Positions 36,323 to 46,252 are shown, numbered from the stretch's first letter. The stretch: DNA of 64,000 nt from Janthinobacterium lividum (GCF_034424625.1 NZ_CP139976.1:5642001-5706000); one strand, 5' to 3'. Translations and numbers: made by a program. Notes: a model not told the origin generated them from the sequence alone.

Positions 36323-36742
36323 ATGGGAACCTGGGCACTGGATGCCTTCGGCAACGACTACGCCATGGATTGGGCGCAGGACTTGCACGAATATAAAACC
36401 CTGGAACTGGTCGAGACGACGCTCGACAACGTCATCGACAGCCAGGAAGCGCAGCTGGAGGCGCCGTTCGCCGCCGAAGCGCTGGCCGCGCTGGAAGTGA
36501 TCGCGCGCCTGCTGGGCAAGCCGGGCGAGGACGACCCGGCCACCGCGGAAGTGGACGAATGGGTGGCCGCCTGCAAGAAGAAGGTCACGCCGCCGTTGCT
36601 GGAAAAAGCGCGCCTGGCCTTCGACAAGATCGGCGGGGAAGCGTCGGAACTGCGCCAGCTGTGGCAGGACAGCGAGCATTTCGCCGACTGGCAGGCCGAC
36701 GTGGCGGCCCTGCGCGCGCGCGTGCTGGGCGCGGACGCCTGA
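36323..36742 (+). CDS. DUF4259-domain protein inserted in the ybeY-corC operon
   Basis: A 139-residue soluble acidic protein fitting DUF4259: MGTWALDAFGNDYAMDWAQDL at the start (the GTWG/A-F-NDxAxDW signature), then an alpha-helical region with EALAALEVIARLLGKPG and a C-terminal SELRQLWQDSEHFADWQADVAALRARV. The ATG at 36323 follows AAGGAG, just 4 bp after ybeY. Its function is unknown. The usual order in proteobacteria is ybeZ-ybeY-corC-lnt, so this is an extra gene. It may be an immunity-like or stress protein, but the sequence does not say. Confidence 0.85.
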   Translation: MGTWALDAFGNDYAMDWAQDLHEYKTLELVETTLDNVIDSQEAQLEAPFAAEALAALEVIARLLGKPGEDDPATAEVDEWVAACKKKVTPPLLEKARLAFDKIGGEASELRQLWQDSEHFADWQADVAALRARVLGADA

Positions 36743-36859
36743 AACATCGCGCAACGGCGCACTTCAACATATTAAATTTGCATCAAAAGCGGGGAAATCC
36801 GGTATTCCCCCACTTTTGGTGTATCCTATATCCCTTCGCAACAACGGCTCACGCCTCCT

Positions 36860-37738
36860 ATGCCCGAGCACCCTAGTGGCGTCAGAACTGACGTCAAGCC
36901 CCACCGGTCACTGTTTGAACGCCTGACCGCACTCATTTCCCCCGAGCCAGAGAACCGTGCAGAATTGCTCGAAGTTCTACACGATGCGCATGAACGCAAG
37001 CTGATCGACGCCGACGCCCTGTCGATGATCGAAGGCGTGTTTCAGGTATCGGATCTCTGCGCGCGCGACATCATGATTCCCCGTTCGCAAATGGATGTCA
37101 TCGACATCAGCAAGCCGATCGAGGAATGGATGCCGGAAGTCCTGTCCACCGCCCACTCGCGCTTCCCCGCGATCGAAGGCGAGCGCGACAAGGTCATCGG
37201 CATCCTGCTGGCGAAAGACTTGTTGCGTTATTACGCAGAAGAAACTTTCGACGTCCGCGACATGCTGCGCCCTGCCATCTTCATCCCCGAATCGAAACGC
37301 CTGAATGTGCTGCTGCGCGATTTCCGCGCCAACCACAATCACATGGCCATCGTCGTCGATGAATACAGCGGCGTCGCCGGCCTGATCACCATCGAAGACG
37401 TGCTGGAACAGATCGTCGGCGATATCGAGGATGAATACGACTTCGACGAAGCCGAGGACAACATCCTGTCGCTCAAGGAAGGCCAGTTCGGCCCCCGCTG
37501 GCGCGTCAAGGCGCTGACCGAGATCGAACAGTTCAACGAAGAAGTGGGCAGCCACCTGGTCGACGACGACGTCGACACCATCGGCGGCCTCGTGTCGAAG
37601 TACTTGGGCCGCATGGCGCACAAGGGCGATATTTTCGACCTGGGCAATTTGCGCTTCGAGGTGCTGCGCGCCGATGCGCGCCAGGTGCACGTGCTGCTGG
37701 TCGAGCGCCTGCCCAACGTGCCGGAACTGGAACTCTGA
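36860..37738 (+). CDS. corC: HlyC/CorC-family protein (CorC/YbeX)
   Basis: A 292-residue cytoplasmic protein. After a basic N-terminus and a short helix (LFERLTALISPEPENRAELLEVLHDAHERKLIDADALSMIEGVFQVSDL), a CBS pair covers residues ~65-195 (ARDIMIPRSQMDVIDI ... RFPAIEGERDKVIGILLAKDLL ... HMAIVVDEYSGVAGLITIEDVLEQIVGDIEDEYD). The C-terminal CorC_HlyC domain follows (GDIFDLGNLRFEVLRADARQVHVLLVER). CorC/YbeX is tied to Mg/Co efflux and more recently to ribosome metabolism. The 117-bp gap upstream may hold an extra promoter. lnt follows 16 bp later. Confidence 0.95.
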   Translation: MPEHPSGVRTDVKPHRSLFERLTALISPEPENRAELLEVLHDAHERKLIDADALSMIEGVFQVSDLCARDIMIPRSQMDVIDISKPIEEWMPEVLSTAHSRFPAIEGERDKVIGILLAKDLLRYYAEETFDVRDMLRPAIFIPESKRLNVLLRDFRANHNHMAIVVDEYSGVAGLITIEDVLEQIVGDIEDEYDFDEAEDNILSLKEGQFGPRWRVKALTEIEQFNEEVGSHLVDDDVDTIGGLVSKYLGRMAHKGDIFDLGNLRFEVLRADARQVHVLLVERLPNVPELEL

Positions 37739-37754
37739 CATGCGCGTGCTGTAA

Positions 37755-39335
37755 ATGCGTTTCAGACGCGCTGACCCCAACGCCCCCGCCAAACCGCCCC
37801 GCAGCATAGGGGCGCGCATGCTGACTGCCGCCGTTGCCGGCGCCGTCGCGGTGCTGGCGTTCGCCCCTTTCGGCTACTGGCCCCTGCAAATCCTCAGCCT
37901 GGGCGTGCTGTTCTACCAGGTGCTGCGCGCGGCGAACGTCAAGGCCGGCGCGCTGATCGGCTGGGCCTACGGTTTTGGCTGGTGCGCGGCCGGCACGCAC
38001 TGGCTGTATATCTCCATGCACCGCTATGGCGACATGGCCGCACCGATCGCGGTCATCGCCGTGGCCCTGCTGGCCCTCCTGATGGCCATTTACGTGGCCC
38101 TGGCCATGGGCGCGGCCGCCTGGCTGCGCCAGCGCTGGGTGCTGTCCCTGCCCGCCATGACCTTGCTGGTGCTGCCCGCCACCTGGACGCTGTTCGAATG
38201 GACGCGCGGCTGGCTGTTTACGGGTTTCCCGTGGCTGGCCACCGGTTACGCCCACAATGCCAGCCCGCTGGCCGGCTTTGCCCCCATCGTCGGTGCGTAT
38301 GGCCTGGGCTGGCTGGCGGCGCTGTCGGCCGGTGCCCTGCTTTTGCTGACGCACCGCACGCGCTGGTTTGCGCTGGGCGGCGTCATCGCGCTGTACGCCG
38401 CAGGCATCGGCTTGCAGTACGTGGCGTGGACGCACCCGGTCGGACGCCCGATCACGGTGCGCCTGTTGCAGGGCAACGTGCCGCAGCAGCAGAAATTCGA
38501 CCCCGGCTTCGTGCTGGGCGCCCTGCAGATGTACCAGAGCGCCATCACCAGCGCGCCGGCCGACCTGATCGCCACGCCGGAAACGGCCGTCACCGTGCTG
38601 CCGCACCAGCTGCCGCCCGGCTATCTGGACAGCCTGGCGGCTTATTCGCAGCAGACGGGCAGCACGATCCTGGTCGGCATGCCCGTGCTCGACGAGCAGC
38701 AGCGCTTCTACAATGCGGCCCTGGGGATCACGCCCAACGGCGCGCCGGGACCGTATTACCAGTACCGCAAGCACCATCTGGTGCCGTTCGGCGAATTCGT
38801 GCCGCCCGGCCTGCACTGGTTTGTCGCCATGATGGCCATCCCGCTGGGCGACATGGGCCGCGGCGCGGAAGTGCAGGCGCCGCTGCAGGTGCGCGACCAG
38901 CTGGTGTTGCCGAATATCTGCTACGAAGACTTGTTTGGCGAGGAAATCGCCGGCCAGCTGGCCAGCGCCCACCGCCATGGCAAGCAGTCGGCGTCCGTGC
39001 TGCTGAATATCTCGAACCTGGCCTGGTTCGGCGACTCGATCGCCATCCCGCAGCATTTGCAGATTTCGCAGATGCGCAGCCTGGAAACGGGCCGCCCGAT
39101 GCTGCGCTCGACAAACACGGGCGCCACCGCCGTCATCGACGGCAAGGGCGTGGTGCAAAGCCTGCTGCCGCCGGAACAGCAAGCCACGCTGGCGGCCAAG
39201 GTGCAAGGCATGGGCGGCATGACGCCATACATTCTGTACGGCAACAAACTGGTGCTGGCCCTGGCCGCGCTGGCCCTGCTGGCGGCCTTCCTGCTGTCGC
39301 GCGCCGCCCGCCGTGGCCGCGCCGGGCAGCAATAA
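37755..39335 (+). CDS. lnt: Apolipoprotein N-acyltransferase Lnt
   Basis: A 526-residue inner-membrane enzyme that adds the third acyl chain to lipoproteins. About six helices at the N-terminus (AVAGAVAVLAFAPFGYWPLQILSLGVLF, the FAPFG motif) and one at the C-terminus flank the nitrilase-like periplasmic domain. The catalytic triad is visible: Glu in ATPETAVTVLP, Lys in YRKHHLVPFGEFVP, Cys in LPNICYEDLF. It ends the miaB-ybeZ-ybeY-DUF4259-corC-lnt series. A ~145-bp gap with a strong hairpin precedes glyQ. Confidence 0.96.
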   Translation: MRFRRADPNAPAKPPRSIGARMLTAAVAGAVAVLAFAPFGYWPLQILSLGVLFYQVLRAANVKAGALIGWAYGFGWCAAGTHWLYISMHRYGDMAAPIAVIAVALLALLMAIYVALAMGAAAWLRQRWVLSLPAMTLLVLPATWTLFEWTRGWLFTGFPWLATGYAHNASPLAGFAPIVGAYGLGWLAALSAGALLLLTHRTRWFALGGVIALYAAGIGLQYVAWTHPVGRPITVRLLQGNVPQQQKFDPGFVLGALQMYQSAITSAPADLIATPETAVTVLPHQLPPGYLDSLAAYSQQTGSTILVGMPVLDEQQRFYNAALGITPNGAPGPYYQYRKHHLVPFGEFVPPGLHWFVAMMAIPLGDMGRGAEVQAPLQVRDQLVLPNICYEDLFGEEIAGQLASAHRHGKQSASVLLNISNLAWFGDSIAIPQHLQISQMRSLETGRPMLRSTNTGATAVIDGKGVVQSLLPPEQQATLAAKVQGMGGMTPYILYGNKLVLALAALALLAAFLLSRAARRGRAGQQ

Positions 39336-39400
39336 GCGGCCGATATTGCCCGAAGAGTCACAGTGGGCCCGTAAAAACCGCTAAAATTAGCAAAACCCCG

Positions 39401-39432
39401 GCCCGGACGCGCTTGACTGGCAGCGTCCGGGC
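39401..39432. other. Strong hairpin upstream of glyQ
   Basis: GCCCGGACGC (39401-39410) pairs perfectly with GCGTCCGGGC (39423-39432) around a 12-nt loop. No T-run follows, so it is not a classic intrinsic terminator. It could be a leader hairpin for glyQS or the lnt transcript 3' end. Confidence 0.45.
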
Positions 39433-39482
39433 TTCAAGCAAACCTTAACAGCGCGCAGTCTCCCGCGCGGCGAACTCATACG

Positions 39483-40400
39483 ATGCTCACATTTCAACAA
39501 ATTATCCTGACCTTGCAAACCTATTGGGACAAGCAAGGTTGCGCCCTGCTCCAGCCTTACGACATGGAAGTCGGCGCCGGCACCTTCCACACCGGCACCT
39601 TCCTGCGCGCGATCGGCCCGGAACCCTGGCGCGCCGCGTATGTGCAGCCGTCGCGCCGCCCGAAAGATGGCCGCTATGGCGAAAATCCGAACCGCATGCA
39701 GCACTACTACCAGTACCAGGTGGTGCTCAAACCCGCGCCGGAAAACATCCTCGACCTGTATCTGGGTTCGCTGGCCGCGCTGGGCCTGGACTTGAAGCAG
39801 AATGACGTGCGCTTCGTCGAAGACGACTGGGAAAGCCCGACCCTGGGCGCCTGGGGCCTGGGCTGGGAAGTCTGGCTGAACGGCATGGAAGTGACCCAGT
39901 TTACCTACTTCCAGCAAGTGGGCGGCCTCGATTGCAAGCCCGTGCTGGGCGAGATCACCTACGGCATCGAACGCCTGGCCATGTATCTGCAAGGCGTGGA
40001 AAACGTGTATGACCTGGTGTGGACCGAGTGGGAAGAAAACGGAGTCACGAAGAAGCTGACCTACGGCGACGTCTTCCACCAGAACGAGGTGGAGCAATCG
40101 ACCTACAACTTCGAGCACGCGAACACGGACCTGCTGTTCGAACAGTTCGGCAACTACGAAGCGGAAGCGAAGCGTTTGATCGAGCTGCAACTGACCCTGC
40201 CCGCCTACGAAAAGATCATGAAGGCTTCGCACAGCTTCAATATGCTCGACGCGCGCGGCGCCATCTCGGTGACGGAACGCGCCGCCTACATCGGCCGCGT
40301 GCGCACCCTGTCGCGCCTGGTGGCGCAGGCGTATTACGACTCGCGCGAGCGCCTCGGTTTCCCGATGCTGCCCGCCGCAGACCAACCCGCCGCCGCTTGA
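39483..40400 (+). CDS. glyQ: Glycyl-tRNA synthetase alpha subunit GlyQ
   Basis: A 305-residue catalytic subunit of the bacterial alpha2beta2 glycyl-tRNA synthetase, which charges tRNA-Gly. The start is the usual [36 protein letters not shown], with class II motifs [51 protein letters not shown] and [14 protein letters not shown]. The beta subunit follows 39 bp downstream on the same strand. A strong hairpin precedes the gene. Confidence 0.98.
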   Translation: MLTFQQIILTLQTYWDKQGCALLQPYDMEVGAGTFHTGTFLRAIGPEPWRAAYVQPSRRPKDGRYGENPNRMQHYYQYQVVLKPAPENILDLYLGSLAALGLDLKQNDVRFVEDDWESPTLGAWGLGWEVWLNGMEVTQFTYFQQVGGLDCKPVLGEITYGIERLAMYLQGVENVYDLVWTEWEENGVTKKLTYGDVFHQNEVEQSTYNFEHANTDLLFEQFGNYEAEAKRLIELQLTLPAYEKIMKASHSFNMLDARGAISVTERAAYIGRVRTLSRLVAQAYYDSRERLGFPMLPAADQPAAA

Positions 40401-40439
40401 TCGCCTAGCTCATACACCGCCGTACCAGACAAGAACACC

Positions 40440-42542
40440 ATGAACCAAACACTGCTCATCGAACTGCTGACCGAAGAACTGCCGCCGAAAGCGCTGGCCA
40501 AACTGGGCGCCGCCTTCACGGCCGGCATCGTCAACGGCCTGAAAGCGCGCGACTTCCTGGAAGCCGACAGCGTCGCCACCAGCTACGCCTCGCCGCGCCG
40601 CCTGGCCGTCTCCATCACCAACGTGCGCGAAGTCTCGCCCGACAAATCGATCCGCGAAAAAGTCTTGCCCGTCTCCGTGGCGCTGGACGCGAACGGCAAC
40701 GGCACGCCGCCGCTGGCCAAGAAACTGGCCGCACTGGGCTTCCCCGAGCTGACGGTGGCCGAGCTGGAACGCGCCGTCGACGGCAAGGCCGAAAGCTTCT
40801 TCTACACCTACACGGCGCCAGGCAGCCAGCTCGCCACCGGCGCGCAGGCTGCATTGACGGAATCTTGCGCCAAGCTGCCGATTCCAAAGCTGATGAGCTA
40901 TCAGCGCCCGGACGGCACCACCGTGCAATTCGTGCGCCCGGCCCACAGCCTGATCGCCCTGCACGGCATCAATATCCTGCCGTTGACCCTGCTGGGCTTG
41001 ACGGCCGGCCGCACCACCCTGGGCCACCGCTTCCTCACCGATGGCGAACCGATCACCATCGCGCACGCGGAAAACTATGCGCCTTCGCTGATCCTCAACG
41101 CCAGCGTCATCGCCAGCAACGAGGAACGCAAGGAGCGCATCCGCGCCCAGTTGCTGGACAAGGCCGGCGCCGACCAGGTGCTGATGCCCGAAGCGCTGCT
41201 CGATGAAGTTACCGCCCTGGTCGAATGGCCGGTCGTGTATGAATGCCACTTCGAGGAGGAGTTCCTGGCAGTGCCGCAGGAATGCCTGATCCTCACCATG
41301 CAGACGAACCAGAAATACTTCGCCCTGACGGACAGCGAAGGCAAGCTGCGCTCGCGCTTTTTGATCGTCTCGAACATCGAGACGGACACGCCCGAGCACA
41401 TCATCGGCGGCAACGAGCGCGTCGTGCGCCCGCGCCTGTCCGACGCCAAGTTCTTCTTCGAGCAAGACAAGAAGAAGACCCTGGCAGCGCGTCTGCCGCT
41501 GCTGGCCAACGTGGTCTACCACAACAAGCTGGGCACGCAAGCGGCCCGCACGGAGCGCGTCAAGTCGCTGGCCGGCGCCATCGCCGCCAAGCTGCAATAT
41601 GACGTGGCACTGGCCGAACGCGGCGCCCTGCTGGCCAAGGCCGATCTGCTGACCGACATGGTGGGCGAATTCCCCGAACTGCAAGGCATCATGGGCACGT
41701 ATTACGCGCGCCATGACGGCGAACCGGAAGAAGTGGCGCTGGCCGCCTCCGAACACTACCAGCCGCGCTTTGCCGGCGACAGCCTGCCGACCACCGGCAC
41801 CGGCACCGCCGTGGCCCTGGCCGACAAGCTCGAAACCCTGGTCGGCATCTGGGCCATCGGCCTGGCGCCGACGGGCGACAAGGATCCGTTCGCGCTGCGC
41901 CGCCACGCCCTGGGCGTGCTGCGCATGCTGCTGGAAAAACGCTTGCCACTGTCGATCCAGGGCTTGCTGGCCGATGTCGCCGCGCAGTTCGCAACGGTGC
42001 CCGGCTTCAAGGATCCGGTCGCGGATGTCACCACCTTCATGCTGGACCGCCTGCGCGGGATCCTGCGCGAACGCGGCTTCTCGCCAAATGAAATCGAAGC
42101 CGTCGTGGCGCAAAACCCGGACCGCCTGGACGACATCGTGCAGCGCCTGGAAGCCGTGCAGGCGTTTGCCGCCCTGCCGGAAAGCGCCTCGCTGGCCGCC
42201 GCCAACAAGCGCATCACGAACATCCTGAAAAAGAACGAGGAAGCCGTCAGCCAGGTCGCCGCCGGTGGCGTGAACGTGGCGCTGCTGCAGGACGAAGCGG
42301 AGAAAAAACTGGCCGCCGCCGTTTCGCGCGTGCAGCCGGAAGTCGACGCGGCCTTTGCCAAGGGCGATTTCACCAGCACCCTGCAAACCCTGGCGCAGCT
42401 GCGCGACGATGTCGATGGCTTCTTCAATGACGTGATGGTGATGGCCGAGGATGTCGCCCTGCGCAACAACCGCCTGGCCTTGCTGTCGTCCTTGCACGGC
42501 ATGATGAACCGCGTGGCCGACATTTCCAAGCTGGCGGCATAA
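40440..42542 (+). CDS. glyS: Glycyl-tRNA synthetase beta subunit GlyS
   Basis: A 700-residue beta subunit that recognises tRNA-Gly. Family motifs: [16 protein letters not shown] at the N-terminus, [16 protein letters not shown] in the tRNA-binding region, [67 protein letters not shown], and a C-terminal DALR-like helix bundle ending [24 protein letters not shown]. The stop overlaps the gmhB start by one base, so translation is coupled. Confidence 0.98.
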   Translation: MNQTLLIELLTEELPPKALAKLGAAFTAGIVNGLKARDFLEADSVATSYASPRRLAVSITNVREVSPDKSIREKVLPVSVALDANGNGTPPLAKKLAALGFPELTVAELERAVDGKAESFFYTYTAPGSQLATGAQAALTESCAKLPIPKLMSYQRPDGTTVQFVRPAHSLIALHGINILPLTLLGLTAGRTTLGHRFLTDGEPITIAHAENYAPSLILNASVIASNEERKERIRAQLLDKAGADQVLMPEALLDEVTALVEWPVVYECHFEEEFLAVPQECLILTMQTNQKYFALTDSEGKLRSRFLIVSNIETDTPEHIIGGNERVVRPRLSDAKFFFEQDKKKTLAARLPLLANVVYHNKLGTQAARTERVKSLAGAIAAKLQYDVALAERGALLAKADLLTDMVGEFPELQGIMGTYYARHDGEPEEVALAASEHYQPRFAGDSLPTTGTGTAVALADKLETLVGIWAIGLAPTGDKDPFALRRHALGVLRMLLEKRLPLSIQGLLADVAAQFATVPGFKDPVADVTTFMLDRLRGILRERGFSPNEIEAVVAQNPDRLDDIVQRLEAVQAFAALPESASLAAANKRITNILKKNEEAVSQVAAGGVNVALLQDEAEKKLAAAVSRVQPEVDAAFAKGDFTSTLQTLAQLRDDVDGFFNDVMVMAEDVALRNNRLALLSSLHGMMNRVADISKLAA

Positions 42543-43129
42543 TGGGTACTCCGGCTCTGAAACTGATTATTCTCGACCGCGACGGCGTCATTAATCATGA
42601 CTCGCCGGACTTCATCAAGTCGCCGGCCGAATGGCTGCCGATCCCCGGTTCGCTCGAAGCGATCGCCCGCCTGAACCAGGCTGGCTATCGCGTCGTCATC
42701 GCCTCGAACCAGTCGGGCATCGCGCGCGAATATTTCGACATGACGGTGCTGAACGCGATCCACCAGAAGATGCACACCCTGGCGCAGCAGGTAGGCGCCG
42801 ATATCGACGCCATCTTCTTTTGCCCACACGCGGGCGCGGACAACTGCGACTGCCGCAAGCCCAAGCCCGGCATGTTCCATGAGATCTCGCAGCGCTACAA
42901 CACCAGCCTGAAAGGCGTGCCCACCGTCGGCGATTCGCTGCGCGACCTGCAGGCCGGCTTCATCAGCGGCTGCGTGCCCTACCTGGTATTGACGGGCAAG
43001 GGCGAAAAGACCAACGAAACGGGTGGCCTGCCGCCTGGCACCCAGGTCTTCCCCGACCTGGCCGCCGTCGTCAGCCATCTGCTCAAGGCGCCCGCCGCAG
43101 CGGCGCCCAGCGTGGCATTGAGTATCTAA
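42542..43129 (+). CDS. gmhB: D-glycero-beta-D-manno-heptose-1,7-bisphosphate 7-phosphatase GmhB
   Basis: A 195-residue HAD phosphatase in ADP-heptose synthesis for the LPS inner core. The nucleophile motif is LDRDGVIN (residues ~11-18), the Zn site is CPHAGADNCDCRKPKPGM, motif II is ASNQSG and motif IV is VGDSLRDLQAG. It overlaps the glyS stop by one base, and plsC follows in 16 bp. Its product feeds the heptosyltransferase WaaC encoded on the other strand 3 kb away. Confidence 0.96.
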   Translation: MGTPALKLIILDRDGVINHDSPDFIKSPAEWLPIPGSLEAIARLNQAGYRVVIASNQSGIAREYFDMTVLNAIHQKMHTLAQQVGADIDAIFFCPHAGADNCDCRKPKPGMFHEISQRYNTSLKGVPTVGDSLRDLQAGFISGCVPYLVLTGKGEKTNETGGLPPGTQVFPDLAAVVSHLLKAPAAAAPSVALSI

Positions 43130-43145
43130 TCTTCGGAGAACCGCA

Positions 43146-43886
43146 TTGCGTAATATTTCCCTGTTCCTGCGATCCCTGCTGTTCATGATCATCATGATCG
43201 TGGCCACCATCGTCTGGGCCTGCGTGTGCTTTTTTGCCGCGCCATTGAGCTACAACAAGCGCTATTGGGTCACCTCGCGCTGGAACGTGTTTATCCTGTG
43301 GTGTGCCAAGGTCATTTGCGGCATCCGCTATGAAGTCAAGGGCGCCGAGAACTTCCCCGACGCGCCGGCCATCGTGCTGTCGAAGCACCAGTCGGCATGG
43401 GAAACCATCTTTTTGCTTCCCAGCCTGCCACGCCCGCTCGTGTATGTGTTCAAGAAGGAGATTTTGTACATCCCGTTCTTCGGCTGGGCCATGGCGCTGC
43501 TGCGCATGATCCCCATCGACCGCAAGCAGGGCAAGCATGCGTTCAAGAGCGTGGTCGCGCATGGCAAGCGCCGTCTGGCCGATGGCCAATGGATTATCAT
43601 GTTCCCTGAAGGCACGCGCATTCCCGTGGGCCAGGCGGGCAAGTACAAGAGCGGCGGCACGCGTCTGGCCATCGCCACGGGCGCCGTGGTGGTGCCGATT
43701 GCACACAACTCAGGCGAGTGCTGGCCCAAGCAGTCATTCCTCAAACGCCCGGGACTGATCACCGTCTCGATAGGCAAACCGATTTCGCCGGAAGGGCAAA
43801 CCCCGGACAGCATGATGCAACAGGTGGAAAATTGGATAGAATCAGAAATGCGCGTCATTTCGCCTCACGCCTACAACGCTGGCTAG
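43146..43886 (+). CDS. plsC: 1-acyl-sn-glycerol-3-phosphate acyltransferase PlsC
   Basis: A 246-residue membrane acyltransferase that makes phosphatidic acid. It starts at TTG 43146 with GGAGA 6 nt upstream. An N-terminal helix (LLFMIIMIVATIVWACVCFFAAPLS) is followed by the catalytic block LSKHQSAWETIF (the HX4D motif is HQSAWE, with Glu in place of Asp, a known variant) and by FPEGTRIPVGQ. VVVPIAHNSGECW is the third motif. It lies between gmhB and the YgjP-like gene in the same operon. It is not the same as the second acyltransferase at 56 kb. Confidence 0.92.
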   Translation: MRNISLFLRSLLFMIIMIVATIVWACVCFFAAPLSYNKRYWVTSRWNVFILWCAKVICGIRYEVKGAENFPDAPAIVLSKHQSAWETIFLLPSLPRPLVYVFKKEILYIPFFGWAMALLRMIPIDRKQGKHAFKSVVAHGKRRLADGQWIIMFPEGTRIPVGQAGKYKSGGTRLAIATGAVVVPIAHNSGECWPKQSFLKRPGLITVSIGKPISPEGQTPDSMMQQVENWIESEMRVISPHAYNAG

Positions 43887-43930
43887 ACGGCATCAGCGCG
43901 GTCATCCAGGAGCCGACACTGCGCCAGCAG

Positions 43931-44854
43931 ATGAAGACCATCAAGGTCGGCGACCAGCAACTGGATTTGTTCGCGCATGACGTCTCGACCAGCACGCCCC
44001 CGGCGGTGCGCCCCACGGCACCGCCAGCGCCGCCCGTGGCGCCACCGGTAGTGGCGCCCGCGCCCCCCATCATTCGTCCTGCCCCGCCTCCCCTGCCTTC
44101 CCCGCCACGCACCGCCGATGGTCCGCCGCTGCGCCAGCTGCAGCTGGGCAGCCACCTCGTCGAATTCGCCCTGCGCCGCTCCACGCGCCGTTCCATCGGC
44201 TTCATGATCGACGATAACGGCTTGCGCGTCACGGCGCCCAAGCGCGTGACCCTGGCCGAAATCGACAACGCCATCCGCGCCAAGCAAGGCTGGATCGTCT
44301 CGAAGCTGCTGGAGCGGGGCGAGCGCAAGGTGCAGCGCCAGCAGCGCCCGCCCGTGGCCTGGGTCGATGGCGCCGTACTGCCCTACCTCGGCGGTGACAT
44401 CACCCTGCGACTGCACCAGGCGCCGCGCCACCGCGCCAGCTTCCAGCGCGAGACGAATGAGCTGCACGTATGGGTCACGCCCACGGGCAGCGAGCAGCAA
44501 TTGAAGGAAAAAGTGAAGGGCTGGTTCCAGCATGAAGCGCGCCAGCTGTTCGAGGCGCGGCTGGACCTGTATGCGGACAAGCTGGGCGTGCGCTACGACT
44601 CATTGTCGCTATCGTCGGCCGGCACGCGCTGGGGCAGCTGCACTATCGAGCGCAAGATCCGCCTGAACTGGCGTTTGATCCACTTCGCCCTGCCGCTGAT
44701 CGACTACGTGGTGGCGCACGAACTGTCGCACCTGCTGGAAATGAACCACAGCCCCCGCTTCTGGGCCACCGTGGAATCGATCTATCCCGATTACGACGGC
44801 GCCAAGCAGGCGCTGAGGAAGCGCTCGCAAGAGCTGCCAGTCCTGTTCGCGTAA
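43931..44854 (+). CDS. YgjP-like zinc metallopeptidase (DUF45)
   Basis: A 307-residue protein counted from ATG 43931; the frame is open further up, but that part overlaps plsC and looks like a shadow. Residues ~20-60 are a Pro/Ala-rich linker. The metalloprotease domain is at the C-terminus: RWGSC, then VVAHELSHLLEMNHSPRFW with HExxH-like His-Glu-x-x-His and the third His of the YgjP type. This family (SprT/WSS1-like fold) is soluble. Its bacterial substrates are poorly known. It is last in the gmhB-plsC operon, followed by REP-like palindromes. Confidence 0.88.
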   Translation: MKTIKVGDQQLDLFAHDVSTSTPPAVRPTAPPAPPVAPPVVAPAPPIIRPAPPPLPSPPRTADGPPLRQLQLGSHLVEFALRRSTRRSIGFMIDDNGLRVTAPKRVTLAEIDNAIRAKQGWIVSKLLERGERKVQRQQRPPVAWVDGAVLPYLGGDITLRLHQAPRHRASFQRETNELHVWVTPTGSEQQLKEKVKGWFQHEARQLFEARLDLYADKLGVRYDSLSLSSAGTRWGSCTIERKIRLNWRLIHFALPLIDYVVAHELSHLLEMNHSPRFWATVESIYPDYDGAKQALRKRSQELPVLFA

Positions 44855-44967
44855 ACAACATTGTTGGCGTCGCCTGTCGGATTACGCGCAAGCGCTAATC
44901 CGACCTACCTCGATCACGGCAGTAGGTCGGATTAGGCCGCAGGCCGTAATCCGACAACATTGTTGGC
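44855..44967. repeat. REP/BIME-like pair flanked by 14-bp direct repeats, locus D
   Basis: Two hairpins of the GTCGGATTA...TAATCCGAC family (44876-44904 and 44926-44955). They are flanked by perfect copies of ACAACATTGTTGGC at 44855-44868 and 44954-44967; this 14-mer contains the palindrome CAACATTGTTG. Direct repeats on both sides resemble a target duplication. It separates the YgjP-like gene (+) from waaA (-). Confidence 0.88.
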
Positions 44968-44977
44968 CGTGCATCCA

Positions 44978-46252
44978 TCACGGCAACAGGGGCTGGATGG
45001 CCGCTATCGTGCGCGGCGTGGCGCCCCGGTGCTGGTTGGCAAACGCCAGCGCTTTTTCTCCCATAACCGCCAGGCGCGCGGGATCCTGCAGCAGGGCCGA
45101 CGCCTGCGCCATCAGCGCATCGGCGTCTGCCACCAGCGCGGCGCCGCCGGCGGCAATCGCCTGCTCGGTCACCAGCGCAAAATTGAAGGTGTGGGGACCG
45201 ATCAGCACGGGCTTGCCCAGGGCTGCCGGCTCGATCAGGTTTTGCCCGCCCAGCGGCAGCAGGCTGCCGCCGACGAAAGCGCAATCGCAGGCTGCATAGT
45301 ACGCAAACATCTCGCCCATCGAATCGCCCAGCAGCACCTGCGTGGCTGCCGCAACGGCATCGCCCTGCGCCAGGCCGGACCTGCGCTGCACGGCCAGGCC
45401 CTGCGCCGCGATCAGTTTTTCCACTTCGTCGAAGCGCTGCGGATGGCGCGGCACGATCAGCAGCAGCGCATTCGCGGGCAAGCTGGCTCGGGCATAGGCA
45501 TCGAGGATCAGCGGCTCTTCCCCTTCGCGCGTGCTGGCGCACAGCAGCACGGGACGTGCGCCGATGGCTGCGCGCAGCGCCGCCCCCGTCGCCAGCGCCG
45601 CCTCGGGCACGACGACGTCGAACTTGATGCTGCCCGTGACGACCACGTCACGCACGCCCAGCTGGCGCACGCGATCGGCGTCGTCCTGCGTCTGCGCCGC
45701 CACCAGGGTGATGCCGCGCGCCGCATCGGTGATGAGCTTACCCAGGCGCTGCGCCTTGCCCAGCGAGCGCTGCGACAATCGCGCATTGGCCAGCACCACG
45801 GGCACTTTGTAGCGATTGCATTGGTGAATCAGATTCGGCCACACTTCCGTCTCCATCAGGATGCAGATGCGCGGCGCGAAATGGCGGATGAAGCGGGCCG
45901 GCATGGCGCCCGTGTCATACGGCAGATAGCTTTGCACGAGACGCGTGCCGTGTTTGGCGAACAGGGACTTGCCCGTGGCGCGCCCCGTCGGCGTCATGTG
46001 CGTGAGGACGATGCGGCAAGCGGGCCATGCGGCCAGCAGCGCATCGATCAGCGGCTCGGCCGCGCGCGTCTCGCCGACGGAAACGGCGTGCAGCCAGATG
46101 GTGTCCATGGCAGGGGCTGGCTGGCGCCCGTAAAAGCCCAGGCGCTCGCCCAAGTGCTGGCGGTAGCCGGGTTCCTGGCGTCCGCGCAGCCACAGCCGCG
46201 CCAGCACCAGTGGCAAGGCCAGCCACCAGGCAAGGGTATATAGAAGTCGCAT
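44978..46252 (-). CDS. waaA: 3-deoxy-D-manno-octulosonic acid (Kdo) transferase WaaA
   Basis: A 424-residue inner-membrane-associated GT-B glycosyltransferase that adds Kdo to lipid A precursor. N-terminal helix LLYTLAWWLALPLVLARL is the membrane anchor. Family motifs: WLHAVSVGETRAAEPLIDAL, LTHMTPTGRATGKSLF, ILMETEVWPNLIHQC, and the C-terminal ALLLIVPRHPQRF, FVGGSLLPLGGQNLIEPAALGKPVLIGPHTFNF. It lies 18 bp after waaC on the same strand. The 3' end adjoins the REP-like pair. Confidence 0.96.
   Translation of the reverse strand: MRLLYTLAWWLALPLVLARLWLRGRQEPGYRQHLGERLGFYGRQPAPAMDTIWLHAVSVGETRAAEPLIDALLAAWPACRIVLTHMTPTGRATGKSLFAKHGTRLVQSYLPYDTGAMPARFIRHFAPRICILMETEVWPNLIHQCNRYKVPVVLANARLSQRSLGKAQRLGKLITDAARGITLVAAQTQDDADRVRQLGVRDVVVTGSIKFDVVVPEAALATGAALRAAIGARPVLLCASTREGEEPLILDAYARASLPANALLLIVPRHPQRFDEVEKLIAAQGLAVQRRSGLAQGDAVAAATQVLLGDSMGEMFAYYAACDCAFVGGSLLPLGGQNLIEPAALGKPVLIGPHTFNFALVTEQAIAAGGAALVADADALMAQASALLQDPARLAVMGEKALAFANQHRGATPRTIAAIQPLLP

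Noticed and set aside
39401..39432. T-box or glycine riboswitch upstream of glyQ
   Set aside because: There is only a single hairpin with no conserved T-box or glycine-riboswitch sequence, and T-boxes are not expected in this phylum.
43718..43930. Longer N-terminus of the YgjP-like protein
   Set aside because: This part overlaps plsC in another frame and has no conserved residues; the ATG at 43931 starts at a plausible N-terminus.
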